DNA of 64,000 bases, taken from the NCBI GenBank assembly GCA_016715105.1, contig JADKBO010000003.1, forward strand, positions 310,001 through 374,000. Direction: 5' to 3'. The notes under the pieces were generated by a model. It was not told where the DNA came from, did not search any database, and saw only the letters and a list, made by a program, of their open reading frames with translations. Origin of the DNA: Saprospiraceae bacterium (GTDB lineage: Bacteria; Bacteroidota; Bacteroidia; Chitinophagales; Saprospiraceae). Made by a program: the position numbers and the translations under genes. This document shows positions 8,932-19,114 of this stretch, one piece after another (the stretch's first letter is position 1; each line of letters begins with the position of its first letter).

Positions 8932-11613
8932 TCAAAATCCAGGAAAACTTTCCAATTTCACCTTTCCTTGCAATAAATTATTCCCAATAGATGCCGAAGG
9001 AGATCCTGTGACCACATTGCCGTTCTTACCTACTGCCACGCTGAAACCGAACTGCCAACCAGTGCCTCCTTCCATGTCAAATGTTTTTCCATTTTTAATC
9101 CATGTGCCAGAATTATTTATCATCGTATAAAATCTTGCCATGCCCCAGTTGTTTACTGTTGTACCAATAGGTCCAGACTTTGCTCCCGCTATTAATTCAA
9201 AATGATCACATGCTTGGTTGCCAGCAACCGATACGGATGAGCCGAGATAATTATTATTGTATTGTCCAATATCAATTACTGAAGGATTTTGAAAACTCCC
9301 TACAGAATATGCAGAATACTGAATCCGTCCTTTATTGAGCCCCGTCGTAGGGGAAGAAGAATATCCGGGCTCCCCTATCACAACACCAGATTCACACAGC
9401 ATATTAGATGCTACAGAGTATCCAAAATGTCCATTAGCAACAGGATCAGCAGAAGACATCCTGAACTGAAATTCCCACGCTCCGCTAATAAGATTTCTCT
9501 TATACACGGAAACACTGCCATCGTTGACCGCAAAAACATCATCATTTGGAGCTCCTACAAACGCCCAGCCTTCACCAGTCAAATAATTGTAGGTCAGAGA
9601 AACTGCAAGCCCAAAGCTATCTGTTGGATTGGGTGCAACCGGTTCGATGGTTTGCATCAACGTATAAGCGGACCCGTTGTACCAATAAATATATGCACCG
9701 CCAGCCCCTGAATTTTTTCCTGGAGCGCCAATAATTATAAAAACAGAATTTGCAAAAGAATGGCCAGCAATACCAACAGCAGAACCAAAAACTTCATTGG
9801 CTTGGGGAGTAGGACTGTATAATTTATCCCCCGCCAAAGGGTTTGTGTAGTCGGTATAAATACAAACTGAACCTTGATTAGTAAACGTATCATCATCAAA
9901 AGGAGCTCCGCCGATCCATGAAGACCCACCCCAATCTTTATTGATTGCCACTGCATATCCAAACCAATCCGTAGCGTTATATCCTATACCAGTCACTTCG
10001 GTAAAATCAAATACATTTTCAGTTTGATGATCTCCGAAAATCACACTTCCCCTATTTCCACTTCGTCCAGGAGCGCCAATCACAATATCATGGAGCCCGG
10101 CAAAAACTGAATAGCCAAATTTATCACCAGCTTCACCTCCATTGATAGTCTTCTGTACTGAGGGATATTGTTGCATTTGAGGCTGCATATTTATCCACCT
10201 GGACTCGCTTGCATTGTAGTGCCAAAAAGAATGTGTATCTGTATCATACACCATTAACCCTTCTGCGGGAGAACTGATGGCAAGACGTTCAAGACTTGAC
10301 ATAGTAGGTATTAAAATACCTTGATTGGTACTGACAATAGAAAGTTTTGCAGAGGAGTGCGGAGCAAACGTGCCAATGCCAACGCTTGCGTTGTTCCCAA
10401 GGATCACGGTATTACTTTGGTATGCCTTTGCTTCTGAACCAATAACTGTAGTGTTTGTGAGATTATCATACGCCATATTAGCATTATATCCAATGGCTGT
10501 GTTATTGGATCCAGTGATGTTTGCGGAGCCGGCATCGACGCCAAATGCTGTATTGAAACTGCCTTCTGTGTTGTAGTAAAGCGCATTTTTACCTGATGCA
10601 GAATTACTTTGTCCTGTAGCATTTGAATACAACGATTGAAAGCCAACGCTCGTATTATTTCCACCACTTTCATTAGAATACAGAGCATCAAGACCCATTG
10701 CAGTATTGCCTGCTCCAGTCGTATTGTAATAAAGTGAGCGGACACCATTGGCTGTATTATTATAACCTGTGACATTCCCATTCATGGCATCCAGACCCGT
10801 AGCAGTATTAAGACTTCCACTGGTATTCGAAACAAGTGCATAAAATCCGCTTGCTGTATTGCCTGTTCCAGTCGTATTTGTATAAAGTGCATTGTATCCC
10901 AAGGCGACATTACCATTGCCAGTGGAATTTGAATTAAGTGATTGAACGCCTATGGCGGTATTTAACCCCCCCGTGGTATTATTTACTAAAGATGAAGTAC
11001 CTACGGCAGTATTGTCTGTGCCTACATTATTCAATGAAAGGGCATTGACTCCGACGGCGGTATTTCTGATGCCAACTAAATTTGCCGAGAGCGCCCCGTA
11101 TCCAAAAGCACTGTTTGCATTTCCTACTGTGTTTGACCGCAGAGCATAACCTCCAAAAGCTGTATTGTGTATTGCACTGGTAATAGATGATAATCCTCCG
11201 ACTCCAAAAGAAGTATTGGTTGTATCAATCAAGCCAGACTGAATTTGATTCCTTTTAAAAAGCACATTACGGTCATCCGCCGTCCCAATAAAATGAGTAT
11301 CTTTCGTATTGGTATTACCAGATAAAGACCAGCCGCTTTTCCCGCTTAACAATTGTACCCAGGCGACACCATCATGCCAAAAAAAACTACTGTCGATATC
11401 GGTTTGGTATACCAGCAAACCTGCTACAGGTGGTATCGCAATTCGCTCTGATTGAGTCATTCTGGGAACCAAAATCCCCTTATTATTGCTCATGATATCC
11501 AATACTGCTGAACTGTTTGGACTTGTAGTACCAATCCCTACAGATTGAGTTGAGGCAGAAATAGAATAGGTAACAAAATAGAATAAGGCGGAATAAAACA
11601 ATACCGATTTCAT
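8932..11613 (-). CDS. surface protein with NTAxG head repeats and FG-GAP propeller
   Basis: The 893-residue protein is started at the ATG ending at 11613, which gives a signal peptide (MKSVLFYSALFYFVTYS...). Residues ~23-60 form a tail-fibre-like block (SVGIGTTSPNSSAVLDI, NNKGILVPRMT). Residues ~150-370 are thirteen 17-residue NTAxG repeats resembling YadA/trimeric adhesin head repeats. A second GIGT-type block follows (VGIGTFAPHSSAKLSI). The C-terminal ~400 residues are FG-GAP/integrin-alpha-like repeats (GDKFGYSV, VIGAPGRSG). No T9SS type A or B domain is obvious at the C-terminus (KLESFPGF). It is likely a secreted or surface adhesin-like protein. It lies next to and in the same direction as the LytTR response regulator, which suggests but does not prove regulation by it. 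Confidence 0.75.
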   Translation of the reverse strand: MKSVLFYSALFYFVTYSISASTQSVGIGTTSPNSSAVLDIMSNNKGILVPRMTQSERIAIPPVAGLLVYQTDIDSSFFWHDGVAWVQLLSGKSGWSLSGNTNTKDTHFIGTADDRNVLFKRNQIQSGLIDTTNTSFGVGGLSSITSAIHNTAFGGYALRSNTVGNANSAFGYGALSANLVGIRNTAVGVNALSLNNVGTDNTAVGTSSLVNNTTGGLNTAIGVQSLNSNSTGNGNVALGYNALYTNTTGTGNTASGFYALVSNTSGSLNTATGLDAMNGNVTGYNNTANGVRSLYYNTTGAGNTAMGLDALYSNESGGNNTSVGFQSLYSNATGQSNSASGKNALYYNTEGSFNTAFGVDAGSANITGSNNTAIGYNANMAYDNLTNTTVIGSEAKAYQSNTVILGNNASVGIGTFAPHSSAKLSIVSTNQGILIPTMSSLERLAISSPAEGLMVYDTDTHSFWHYNASESRWINMQPQMQQYPSVQKTINGGEAGDKFGYSVFAGLHDIVIGAPGRSGNRGSVIFGDHQTENVFDFTEVTGIGYNATDWFGYAVAINKDWGGSSWIGGAPFDDDTFTNQGSVCIYTDYTNPLAGDKLYSPTPQANEVFGSAVGIAGHSFANSVFIIIGAPGKNSGAGGAYIYWYNGSAYTLMQTIEPVAPNPTDSFGLAVSLTYNYLTGEGWAFVGAPNDDVFAVNDGSVSVYKRNLISGAWEFQFRMSSADPVANGHFGYSVASNMLCESGVVIGEPGYSSSPTTGLNKGRIQYSAYSVGSFQNPSVIDIGQYNNNYLGSSVSVAGNQACDHFELIAGAKSGPIGTTVNNWGMARFYTMINNSGTWIKNGKTFDMEGGTGWQFGFSVAVGKNGNVVTGSPSASIGNNLLQGKVKLESFPGF
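10504..11166 (-). repeat. thirteen 51-bp coding repeats (17-aa NTAxG units)
   Basis: The segment encodes 13 consecutive 17-residue units beginning NTAFG, NSAFG, NTAVG and so on, plus a partial unit (NTAIGYNANM). The units share an A-L and N-x-x-G pattern but differ at most other positions, so the array is old rather than freshly duplicated. Confidence 0.8.
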
Positions 11614-11820
11614 ATTGACACTTTTCACAAACTTACTTAAAGAGGTGTTGGAAATAGTTTTACAAACAGGTAACGATAGAGGAGATTTAGTAAAAGGTAT
11701 TACCAATAAAGGAAAAGTCCAGCCAGCAATGATACCAGCTTTGTCAACGATCAAATTGTGTCTCTGATTTCGGCGGTCAAGACCAAAGCGCCCACTATTT
11801 ATGAATTTCTATCTTTGACT

Positions 11821-12567
11821 CTACATCTTTCTCAATAATTCCAAAAGTTGGTCCTTCTTGCGTTTTGACACATCGACTTTTGAACCGTTGTCCAAGACCA
11901 CATAGCCGCCGTCCCCTTTCTGATAACTACGAAGATGCTGGATATTGATAAGGTATGATTTGTGAACACGTAGAAATCCCGAATGTGAAAGTAAATCATC
12001 ATACACGGAGAGTGTTTTGGATACAATCAATGTCTCGCCATTCGTCATATGAATTTTCGTATAGGTATTGTCAGCTTCACAAAATAAAATGTCACCAACC
12101 TTACGAATGTGGTATCCTTCAAAATCCGAGATACATATTTTCATGTCGGAAGGAGAACTACCCCGTAGGTTATGGATCAGAGTGTTCATCCGCATTTGTT
12201 TTTCGACAGCAGAAGTTTCAAGTTCGATTTTATTTACTGCGGCAATGAGCTCATCTTCATCGACAGGTTTAAGGAGGTAGTCAATAGCACTGAGTCTTAT
12301 GGCCTGGAGTGCATATTCTTGATGAGCGGTGACAAAAATTGTTTTGAAATCCACCCGACCCAGATCGCGCAACATATCGAGACCGTTTTGCCCGGGCATG
12401 GCAATATCAAGAAATACTAGATCAGGGCGTAAAGCATCTATAAGCTGTTTACCGACCTCTGCATTTGGCGCTTCACCAATCAGCTGAACATTGCTGCAAT
12501 AGTCGCGCAATAAGGTTTTTAATGTGATTCGAGAGAGCTCTTCATCGTCGATAATTATAGCCTTCAT
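11821..12567 (-). CDS. LytTR-family response regulator
   Basis: The 248-residue protein has an N-terminal receiver domain (IIDDEELSR acidic pocket, phospho-acceptor Asp in DLVFLDIAMPG, FVTAHQEYA, LLKPVDEDEL) and a C-terminal LytTR DNA-binding domain (ADNTYTKIHM, SGFLRVHKSYLINI). It is the cytoplasmic partner of the histidine kinase encoded about 30 bases upstream at 12599-15637. The two form a typical LytS/LytTR pair. Targets cannot be read from the sequence. The surface-protein gene immediately downstream (8932-11613) is the nearest candidate. Confidence 0.93.
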   Translation of the reverse strand: MKAIIIDDEELSRITLKTLLRDYCSNVQLIGEAPNAEVGKQLIDALRPDLVFLDIAMPGQNGLDMLRDLGRVDFKTIFVTAHQEYALQAIRLSAIDYLLKPVDEDELIAAVNKIELETSAVEKQMRMNTLIHNLRGSSPSDMKICISDFEGYHIRKVGDILFCEADNTYTKIHMTNGETLIVSKTLSVYDDLLSHSGFLRVHKSYLINIQHLRSYQKGDGGYVVLDNGSKVDVSKRKKDQLLELLRKM

Positions 12568-12598
12568 AAGCTGAATTTTTTAATTCTTTTATTGTAAA

Positions 12599-15500
12599 TC
12601 AATCGTCGGCATGAAATGTAAATCTAGCGAGCGTGCCGCGTGATTTCATGTGAGACTTGTCTATGAGTTCCAGTTTATATTGCTGGTGGTATTTATCATT
12701 GAGTAATGCCAGGCGCTTTCTGATATTGCTCAAAGCCAACGAAGCTCCATCACTTTTGCTGGCAATGGAATTATTTATCCCTATCCCATTGTCTTCTACA
12801 TCACATGAAATAGTGCCATCTACATTGGATTGAATACGGATGCGCAATTGCTTTTCTTCATTGATATGTTGAAGGCCATGCCATATCGCATTTTCGACAA
12901 GTGGTTGAAGGACCCTAGCCGGAATTTCTATTTGCATCAGATTCAAATTCGGTTCACATTCAATCTGGTATTGAATGTCCGGGAACCTGATTTTCTCCAT
13001 TTCAAGATATTTCTCCAGATAAATCAATTGATCATGCAAAGAGACAAATGATGTCCTACTATGATCGAGATTCGACCGGATTAAAGATGAAAATACAGAT
13101 AAGTAATGTGAAGCCTCCTTTGTTTTTGACTGAAGCATAAGGCTTTTGACACTATTCAGACAATTAAATAAAAAATGTGGATTCATTTGGGTGTGCAGGG
13201 CCTGCATTTCTGCTTCTGCGATCCTGAGATTGAGTGAAGAGGTATTTCGGATGTGGCTTGTATGTTTGAAATACCATAAAATTAAAACAAATGTAAGCAC
13301 CACTGCGGCCAATGCAATAAACCACCATGATCGATAAAATGGCTGGGCTATGCTCAAAAATAATTGCGTTTGTGTTTCAGCTATTCCAGCGCCTAGAGAT
13401 CTTAAATTAATCACATGACTACCTGGCTTGAGCCCGAATATATTGATGACACCAGACTGCGATGGATACCAGTCTGAATCATCGATTTTATATTCTATAT
13501 CCGAGTATTCATTTCCATAGTCAAGTTGGGTACATACAAGTTTGAAAGCGCCCTGATTTGAACTTAAAGAAAGGTGATTGGAGGGGAAATGAATAGTACT
13601 TTCTCCAAAGTCTAATCTTGTAATGATAATTTTCTTTGCTGTTTTATCCACGTCGATTCCCTGATCAAAAAAGATGATCTGATTATACGTCGAAGCATAC
13701 CTCATACCTGTGACAGAATCAAATCGGGTTGGACTTATAGAAGGATCATAAGGAACATTGTTTTCACGGCCATACAAATTGTACTTCGTCGTGGCTGGAT
13801 CGTATATTACCATGTGTCCCCGCAACCAATACCATAACCTTCCAAAAATATCGACTGACATTGCAGCCGGTATGCCTGGCAAAACGACATCTGGTGGTTG
13901 TATCTTCGACACTTTATGGTCAATTGTATGGTATGCGATAACGCCATGATTCAGGGTCATCATATACAAGACATCGCCATTTGATGCCAATCTCAGGATG
14001 TTCAGATCATTGATATTTAACCCATCTTTCTGATCAAATACACGTGTAAGTTGATGATTCTGAATATTATACTTCATTAAGCCCTTTCCACCAAACCAAA
14101 TCACATCGCCTTGTATTAGTATCTTTCTCATGGCGCGAATTGATTCGTCCGCACTTAAAAAGATTTCGCTTACTGAATCCAGACGGCTGTCGTACATGGA
14201 TACTTTGCCAGTAGAAGGGTCGCTTAATATAAGTCGACCCAAGGTATCCATCTCCGATACTGTAATAAAACCAGATGAAAGACCAAGTTTTGAGTTCAGC
14301 TTCCTGATTTGACCATTTTCCGAATTGAATAAGAAGACGCCACCATTGGTCAAACACCAGATTTCTTTCTCCCGAATTTTTCTCAGAGCTAATACTTCAT
14401 TGTCTTTTTGATTTTCAGAAATCCGAATTTGCTTTTTTACTTTCATCGTTTTCCTGTCTAAAATCAAGAAAGCATGGTCAGGCGATATGGTCGAAGTGAT
14501 CAATTTCTCACCAGAGATGACTACATCAGTGATAAATGGATTGGTAAGTGGATCTGTCGGGGTTTTCACCTCATAAGCCCGAGCAAAAGACTTGGTGTTT
14601 TTCTGATAATATAATCCTGCAGTTGTACCAATCACTAACCTCCCAGCCGCATCATTCAAAATTGAAAAAACGCGTAGTTCTGACAATTGGCGCTCACCTT
14701 TAATTGCAATAACACCGCTTATTGTGTCTAAATTGAAAATAAAAAACCCCTCATCCCTGCAGTTGATTGCAAAATGGCTGTCATCCAATGGATAGATATA
14801 AGAATCCCAATAAAAATCTTTATATATTGAATCAGGCAAATGGCTAACGTGCATGATTCCTTTGCTCAAGTCGGCATATTTAATTTCCCCATTGAGACAA
14901 TTGACATGGATAAACCTTTCTTCAGCCCATTCGTTGATGATCGTCCAGTTATCTTTGTCTTCAAAATGAAAAATGGGATAGAGTGGATCATTATCTCTTA
15001 AAGGCTTGAATGAGTTTTCAGACAAAGTGTATTGATAGTATTCAGAATTTCTTACACTTATCAGCCAACGGTCATCAGAAACTTTCAATATATCCTGTGC
15101 GAACACTAGTCTTTTCTTGCCTACATCATCTGGCACAAAGTCAGTGTATTGAAAATGCAATGATTGATCAGCATTCAGTACATAAAACCCAGTCGCCGTA
15201 GTCACAGCGATCAATTGCTCACTTATTCTGCGTAAGGAATACACGATGTTTTTTGCATCAACCAATGCCGTTGTATCATGTAGATGGACAAATGTTGGTG
15301 TCATGGTCTTAGGATTCAATAGACCACACCCATTTCTTGTCATCACTTCCAGTTTCTGATCTTCATTTAATTCTAAACGTGTGATATAATCTCCTGGCAC
15401 AAGATCTGGGTGATAAAAAGTAGTATATGCTTCAAACTTGTCGCCATCAAAACGATTCAGTCCATGACCAGTTCCAATCCAAAGATAGCCCAATGAGTCA

Positions 15501-15637
15501 AAAGCCATCGTAGTAATAAAATTGTCTGACAATCCATCTTCTAAGCTAAAATGCCGAAATTCTGCCAGATCATATTGACATTGTGCTCGTGGCATCATCA
15601 TCATAATTGTCAGTATGGAAAGGCAAAATCGTATCAC
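12599..15637 (-). CDS. two-component sensor histidine kinase with periplasmic propeller
   Basis: The 1012-residue membrane sensor starts with a signal peptide (MIRFCLSILTIMMMMPRAQC). The large periplasmic part holds two-component-regulator propeller repeats (HFSLEDGLSDNFITTM, GYLWIGTGHGLNRFDG) and then a Y_Y_Y-type immunoglobulin-like domain (YKIDDSDWYPS, GLKPGSHVINLRS). One transmembrane helix (WWFIALAAVVLTFVLILWYF) precedes a LytS-type kinase core with the phospho-accepting histidine in MNPHFLFNCLN and an ATPase domain (LQPLVENAIWHGL, DVEDNGIGI). It is predicted to phosphorylate the LytTR regulator encoded just downstream. Sensors of this architecture in Bacteroidota often respond to glycans or cell-surface states; the ligand here is unknown. 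Confidence 0.93.
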   Translation of the reverse strand: MIRFCLSILTIMMMMPRAQCQYDLAEFRHFSLEDGLSDNFITTMAFDSLGYLWIGTGHGLNRFDGDKFEAYTTFYHPDLVPGDYITRLELNEDQKLEVMTRNGCGLLNPKTMTPTFVHLHDTTALVDAKNIVYSLRRISEQLIAVTTATGFYVLNADQSLHFQYTDFVPDDVGKKRLVFAQDILKVSDDRWLISVRNSEYYQYTLSENSFKPLRDNDPLYPIFHFEDKDNWTIINEWAEERFIHVNCLNGEIKYADLSKGIMHVSHLPDSIYKDFYWDSYIYPLDDSHFAINCRDEGFFIFNLDTISGVIAIKGERQLSELRVFSILNDAAGRLVIGTTAGLYYQKNTKSFARAYEVKTPTDPLTNPFITDVVISGEKLITSTISPDHAFLILDRKTMKVKKQIRISENQKDNEVLALRKIREKEIWCLTNGGVFLFNSENGQIRKLNSKLGLSSGFITVSEMDTLGRLILSDPSTGKVSMYDSRLDSVSEIFLSADESIRAMRKILIQGDVIWFGGKGLMKYNIQNHQLTRVFDQKDGLNINDLNILRLASNGDVLYMMTLNHGVIAYHTIDHKVSKIQPPDVVLPGIPAAMSVDIFGRLWYWLRGHMVIYDPATTKYNLYGRENNVPYDPSISPTRFDSVTGMRYASTYNQIIFFDQGIDVDKTAKKIIITRLDFGESTIHFPSNHLSLSSNQGAFKLVCTQLDYGNEYSDIEYKIDDSDWYPSQSGVINIFGLKPGSHVINLRSLGAGIAETQTQLFLSIAQPFYRSWWFIALAAVVLTFVLILWYFKHTSHIRNTSSLNLRIAEAEMQALHTQMNPHFLFNCLNSVKSLMLQSKTKEASHYLSVFSSLIRSNLDHSRTSFVSLHDQLIYLEKYLEMEKIRFPDIQYQIECEPNLNLMQIEIPARVLQPLVENAIWHGLQHINEEKQLRIRIQSNVDGTISCDVEDNGIGINNSIASKSDGASLALSNIRKRLALLNDKYHQQYKLELIDKSHMKSRGTLARFTFHADD

Positions 15638-15699
15638 CGAATGAGTTGAATTACTTTCAAATTATTGTTTATGACTTGCTAAGTTAATTTAAAATAACC

Positions 15700-15828
15700 T
15701 TACCATCCTTCCCTGATTTGGGCAACGGCACATTTATTATAGCAAGCGACTTCATTGATCCAAGGATCGTATGCATCCCACTCCGCTAACTGTTGCTTCG
15801 TCCCCTTTGCCCAATCGATTGAATCCGA
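15700..15828 (-). pseudogene. short coding-like fragment, possible gene remnant
   Basis: Upstream of the histidine kinase gene, an open 42-codon minus-strand frame reads WAKGTKQQLAEWDAYDPWI and NKCAVAQIREGW before a stop. Its composition (Trp, Asp, Cys, balanced charge) looks protein-like compared with the AT-rich surroundings. It has no ATG and is preceded by stops (TAA just upstream), so it would be a decayed or truncated C-terminal end. I do not recognise the family. A chance open frame is possible. Confidence 0.3.
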
Positions 15829-15911
15829 TTACTAAGCTCCCTTAATCGGGTGGATTATATAAAATATTTTTATAGATAAAATTAGAAAGTTCAACCACTT
15901 AATTGACAAGA

Positions 15912-18233
15912 ATGAAGCACTTGTATAGATTTTTGTTATTGGTTTGCATTGTCGCAGGATATCATTCTCAACTCGCCTCACAAAATAACTGCACCAACCC
16001 GGTTCAGATTGCATCACTCCCTTACAACATCTTTAACCAACCTGTTTTTGGATTCGGCGACGACATCAGTTGTGGCAGCTCCCCCGGAGAAGATTATTTT
16101 TTCACTTATATCCCAACAGCAAATCAGTGCATTGATGTAAGTGTGACATTCATAGCTCCGTTTGTAGGTAGCCAGCTCTGTGTGATCGTAACACAAAACT
16201 GCCCTTACAGTGCAAATGCAATCAGCATCGCAGCAATAGAATCAAACTCACTTCCTCCACTTTCGGGGTCTGTCGATCTGCCAAATCTTCAACTAAAGGA
16301 AGATAGTATTTATTTTATTGTTGTTCAATTGTCGGGAAATAATGCGTTGCCAAAATTTTCTATGAACGTGTCAGATGATGATTGTCCCCCTCCGTGTCCA
16401 ATGATTTATAATCCTGCTTTAGCTGCTACACCATTAACCATCGATACAATATCATGGGAAGAGACAGGTCCGGATTCTTTTCAGCTTTTTTATAAAGATT
16501 ATTTTTCGCCCGCCTTGTTTGCTTCATCGTCCTCAAATTTTATTGAAATTCCCACAATAGCCGATACAGCGATGAGGTATTGGCGCATTCAGCCCTTCTT
16601 TGGGGGCATTCCCAATTACAATTGCCCACTTTTGCATTTTCAATTGCTCAACCAAGACGGCGACGCATATCCTTCTTACTTAGATCTTTGTCCGGATCAC
16701 TTTTCTATCGATAATGTAGATACAGATGGTGATAATCAAGGGAATGTTTGTGACACTGATGATGACAACGACGGAATACCAGATTCAATGGACAATTGCC
16801 CCCTGCATGTCAATTCATTGCAGGAGGATTTTGATTTGGATGGCCAGGGCGATGCTTGTGAAAATGACTATGACAATGATGGCGTACCCAATCAAATTGA
16901 CAATTGTATTACCATATCAAATCCCCAACAAATAGATACAGATGGTGATACCTGGGGAGATGGTTGTGACAACTGTCCGCTGTTGAGCAATATCGATCAG
17001 AGCGATTATGATCATGATGGAATTGGTGATGATTGTGACCTCTGCTTGACTCAATTCAATCCTCTTCAGGAAGATGCAGACAGTGATGCGATACCTGATT
17101 CTTGTGACAATTGCCCTTCAATCTATAATCCTGCGCAAGAAGATTCTGACTTTACGTTTAATGTCTTCCAGCAGGTTTGGGTTCCTACGCCTGATGGAAT
17201 TTGCGATGAAATAGATAATTGCCCAGACTATTTTAATCCCGATCAAGAAGATTTGGATAACGACGGAATTGGTGATGCCTGCGATGATGACCACGATGGA
17301 GATGGTTTTATTGAGTTTTTTGGCAATGATAATTGCCCCAATTTATACAATCCGCTACAACAAGATACTGATGGTGATGGAGTCGGCGATCTATGCGATA
17401 ATTGTCCATCGCTGCCCAATCAGTCTCAGGCAGATAGTGATCAGGATGGTATCGGTAATGCGTGTGAACCCGACCAGGATGAAGACGGGGTATATGATGT
17501 GGTAGATAATTGTCCGAGTTTCTATAATCCTGATCAAGCAGATACTGACGGTGATGGTAAGGGTAATGCCTGTGACAACTGTCCAAATAACAATAATCCG
17601 GGCCAGGAAAATATTGACGGTGATAGTGCTGGTGATGCCTGCGACAATTGTCCGACAATAGTGAATAATCAAATGAATCACGACACGGACAACCTAGGCG
17701 ATGACTGTGACTTTGATGACGACAATGATGGCATTGCTGATGCAAATGACAATTGCCCGCTCCTTTTCAATCCCCAACAAATCAATAATGACGGTGATCT
17801 TGCTGGAAATGGTTGTGATTTATGCCCAGAAACTTATGACCCCCTTGGCAACTACGATCCCGATCTGGATGGTCTGAATGTAAGTTGTGACAACTGCCCA
17901 AATATCTTCAATCCTGATCAGATAGATAGTGATGGAGATCTTATTGGTGATCTCTGCGATAATTGTCCGACCCAGCCAAATGCAGATCAGATTGATGCAG
18001 ATCAAGATGGGATCGGTGATGTATGCGATCCTGTCATCCAGGAACCAAGGATTGGCATCAATACAGATAACCCAGCAACGACATTACATATCAAGGGCGG
18101 TGATCTTTTTATGGACGATCTAGCAGGAGACCTCATCCTGAGGCACTCTTCCGGTTGTTATAAAATTGTATTGCAACCCACTGCTATCACCAAAGTCACC
18201 ATACAGGCGGTGGATTGCCCGCAGGGGAATTAA
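15912..18233 (+). CDS. thrombospondin type 3 repeat protein
   Basis: The ATG at 15912 gives a signal peptide (MKHLYRFLLLVCIVAGYHSQLASQ) and a protein of 773 residues; an in-frame TTG lies three codons upstream. Residues ~25-150 resemble a bacterial pre-peptidase/PPC-like sandwich (NCTNPVQIASLPYN, GEDYFFTYIP). From about residue 255 to 710 there are many Ca2+-binding thrombospondin type 3 repeats (DTDGDGVGDLCDNCP type; acidic DxDxDG loops and paired Cys). The C-terminal ~60 residues are a tail-fibre-like segment (RIGINTDNPATTLHIKGGD) that echoes the GIGTTSP blocks in the surface protein at 8932-11613. No T9SS domain is visible. It is probably a rigid Ca2+-stabilised surface or secreted protein, transcribed divergently from the histidine kinase. 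Confidence 0.85.
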   Translation: MKHLYRFLLLVCIVAGYHSQLASQNNCTNPVQIASLPYNIFNQPVFGFGDDISCGSSPGEDYFFTYIPTANQCIDVSVTFIAPFVGSQLCVIVTQNCPYSANAISIAAIESNSLPPLSGSVDLPNLQLKEDSIYFIVVQLSGNNALPKFSMNVSDDDCPPPCPMIYNPALAATPLTIDTISWEETGPDSFQLFYKDYFSPALFASSSSNFIEIPTIADTAMRYWRIQPFFGGIPNYNCPLLHFQLLNQDGDAYPSYLDLCPDHFSIDNVDTDGDNQGNVCDTDDDNDGIPDSMDNCPLHVNSLQEDFDLDGQGDACENDYDNDGVPNQIDNCITISNPQQIDTDGDTWGDGCDNCPLLSNIDQSDYDHDGIGDDCDLCLTQFNPLQEDADSDAIPDSCDNCPSIYNPAQEDSDFTFNVFQQVWVPTPDGICDEIDNCPDYFNPDQEDLDNDGIGDACDDDHDGDGFIEFFGNDNCPNLYNPLQQDTDGDGVGDLCDNCPSLPNQSQADSDQDGIGNACEPDQDEDGVYDVVDNCPSFYNPDQADTDGDGKGNACDNCPNNNNPGQENIDGDSAGDACDNCPTIVNNQMNHDTDNLGDDCDFDDDNDGIADANDNCPLLFNPQQINNDGDLAGNGCDLCPETYDPLGNYDPDLDGLNVSCDNCPNIFNPDQIDSDGDLIGDLCDNCPTQPNADQIDADQDGIGDVCDPVIQEPRIGINTDNPATTLHIKGGDLFMDDLAGDLILRHSSGCYKIVLQPTAITKVTIQAVDCPQGN

Positions 18234-18349
18234 AAGTACTATTAGTTGTTTTGCTGTGTTTTAATTGTTTTTGGTGCACACACAACGAAAACTTATTTGT
18301 TAGTGACCTCATTTTAGCTGAAAACTGAAAGCAATTTGGACAAAAATGC

Positions 18350-18934
18350 TTACATTAATAAGCCTTCCAATTCCACCAAATCCTCTGCTGACATTTTTCT
18401 AAAAATCCTTTTCACCTTGTTTTCTTTATCAAAAACCCAGGTCGAAGGATAACCCCAAGAGCCTCCCAATTGCTCCTCTATTATCTTTTGTCCATTTGGA
18501 AATTGCCTGAAATTAAATTCATGATTTTCAAAAAAAAGCTGGAGTTGAGCTACTGAATCTAAACTAATTGCAAAAAAATTGATGTTAGTATCTTTACACT
18601 TTTCACGCAATTTATTGAGGTCTGGCATCTCCTCCAAACATGGTTTGCATTTGATAAACCAAAAATGAAAAACAGAAATTTGACCTTTTAATTCCCGCGT
18701 ATTTATTTTAATTCCCTTGATATCTGTCATCTCAAAATCAGCTAATTGACCGCCTATGACACATGCTGGTTTTACATTATGAGTGAAACCTTGCACACCA
18801 CCTTCGATTTCAAAGGGTATCTTTTCTGCATGCTCCATACAGTTGTTGTACTTGGCGAGGATGGTATTTTTAGGTGAGTTGCAAGAAAACATCCAAAAAA
18901 CACAAAAGAGGAGTAGTAATTTAATTGCCTTCAT
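18350..18934 (-). CDS. TlpA/ResA-like thioredoxin-fold lipoprotein
   Basis: The 194-residue protein begins with a lipoprotein signal (MKAIKLLLLFCVFWMFSC, lipid-anchored Cys18). A thioredoxin/AhpC-TSA fold follows, with SVFHFWFIKCKPCLEEMP containing the redox pair C96-K-P-C99, and the later G-Y-P-S-T-W-V-F segment with the cis-proline. It likely acts as a membrane-anchored periplasmic thiol-disulfide reductase or peroxiredoxin-like protein. Another Cys (C58) lies in the linker. Its partner is unknown. The downstream gene on the opposite strand is the thrombospondin-repeat protein, which is Cys-rich, but any link is speculation. Confidence 0.85.
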   Translation of the reverse strand: MKAIKLLLLFCVFWMFSCNSPKNTILAKYNNCMEHAEKIPFEIEGGVQGFTHNVKPACVIGGQLADFEMTDIKGIKINTRELKGQISVFHFWFIKCKPCLEEMPDLNKLREKCKDTNINFFAISLDSVAQLQLFFENHEFNFRQFPNGQKIIEEQLGGSWGYPSTWVFDKENKVKRIFRKMSAEDLVELEGLLM

Positions 18935-19114
18935 TCTTTTCCTTTATGAAAATTTTGTGTACCTATCATACATCATCATCAAACCTTCACTAATGTTTCC
19001 AGCCAACAATGGGCGAAATTTTAGTCTCACTTCTACAGAAGATTGATGATGAATAACTAAATACGGTACTTGGGAGAGATCATATCCTACTACTTCGGCT
19101 GAGGATATCCTTTA

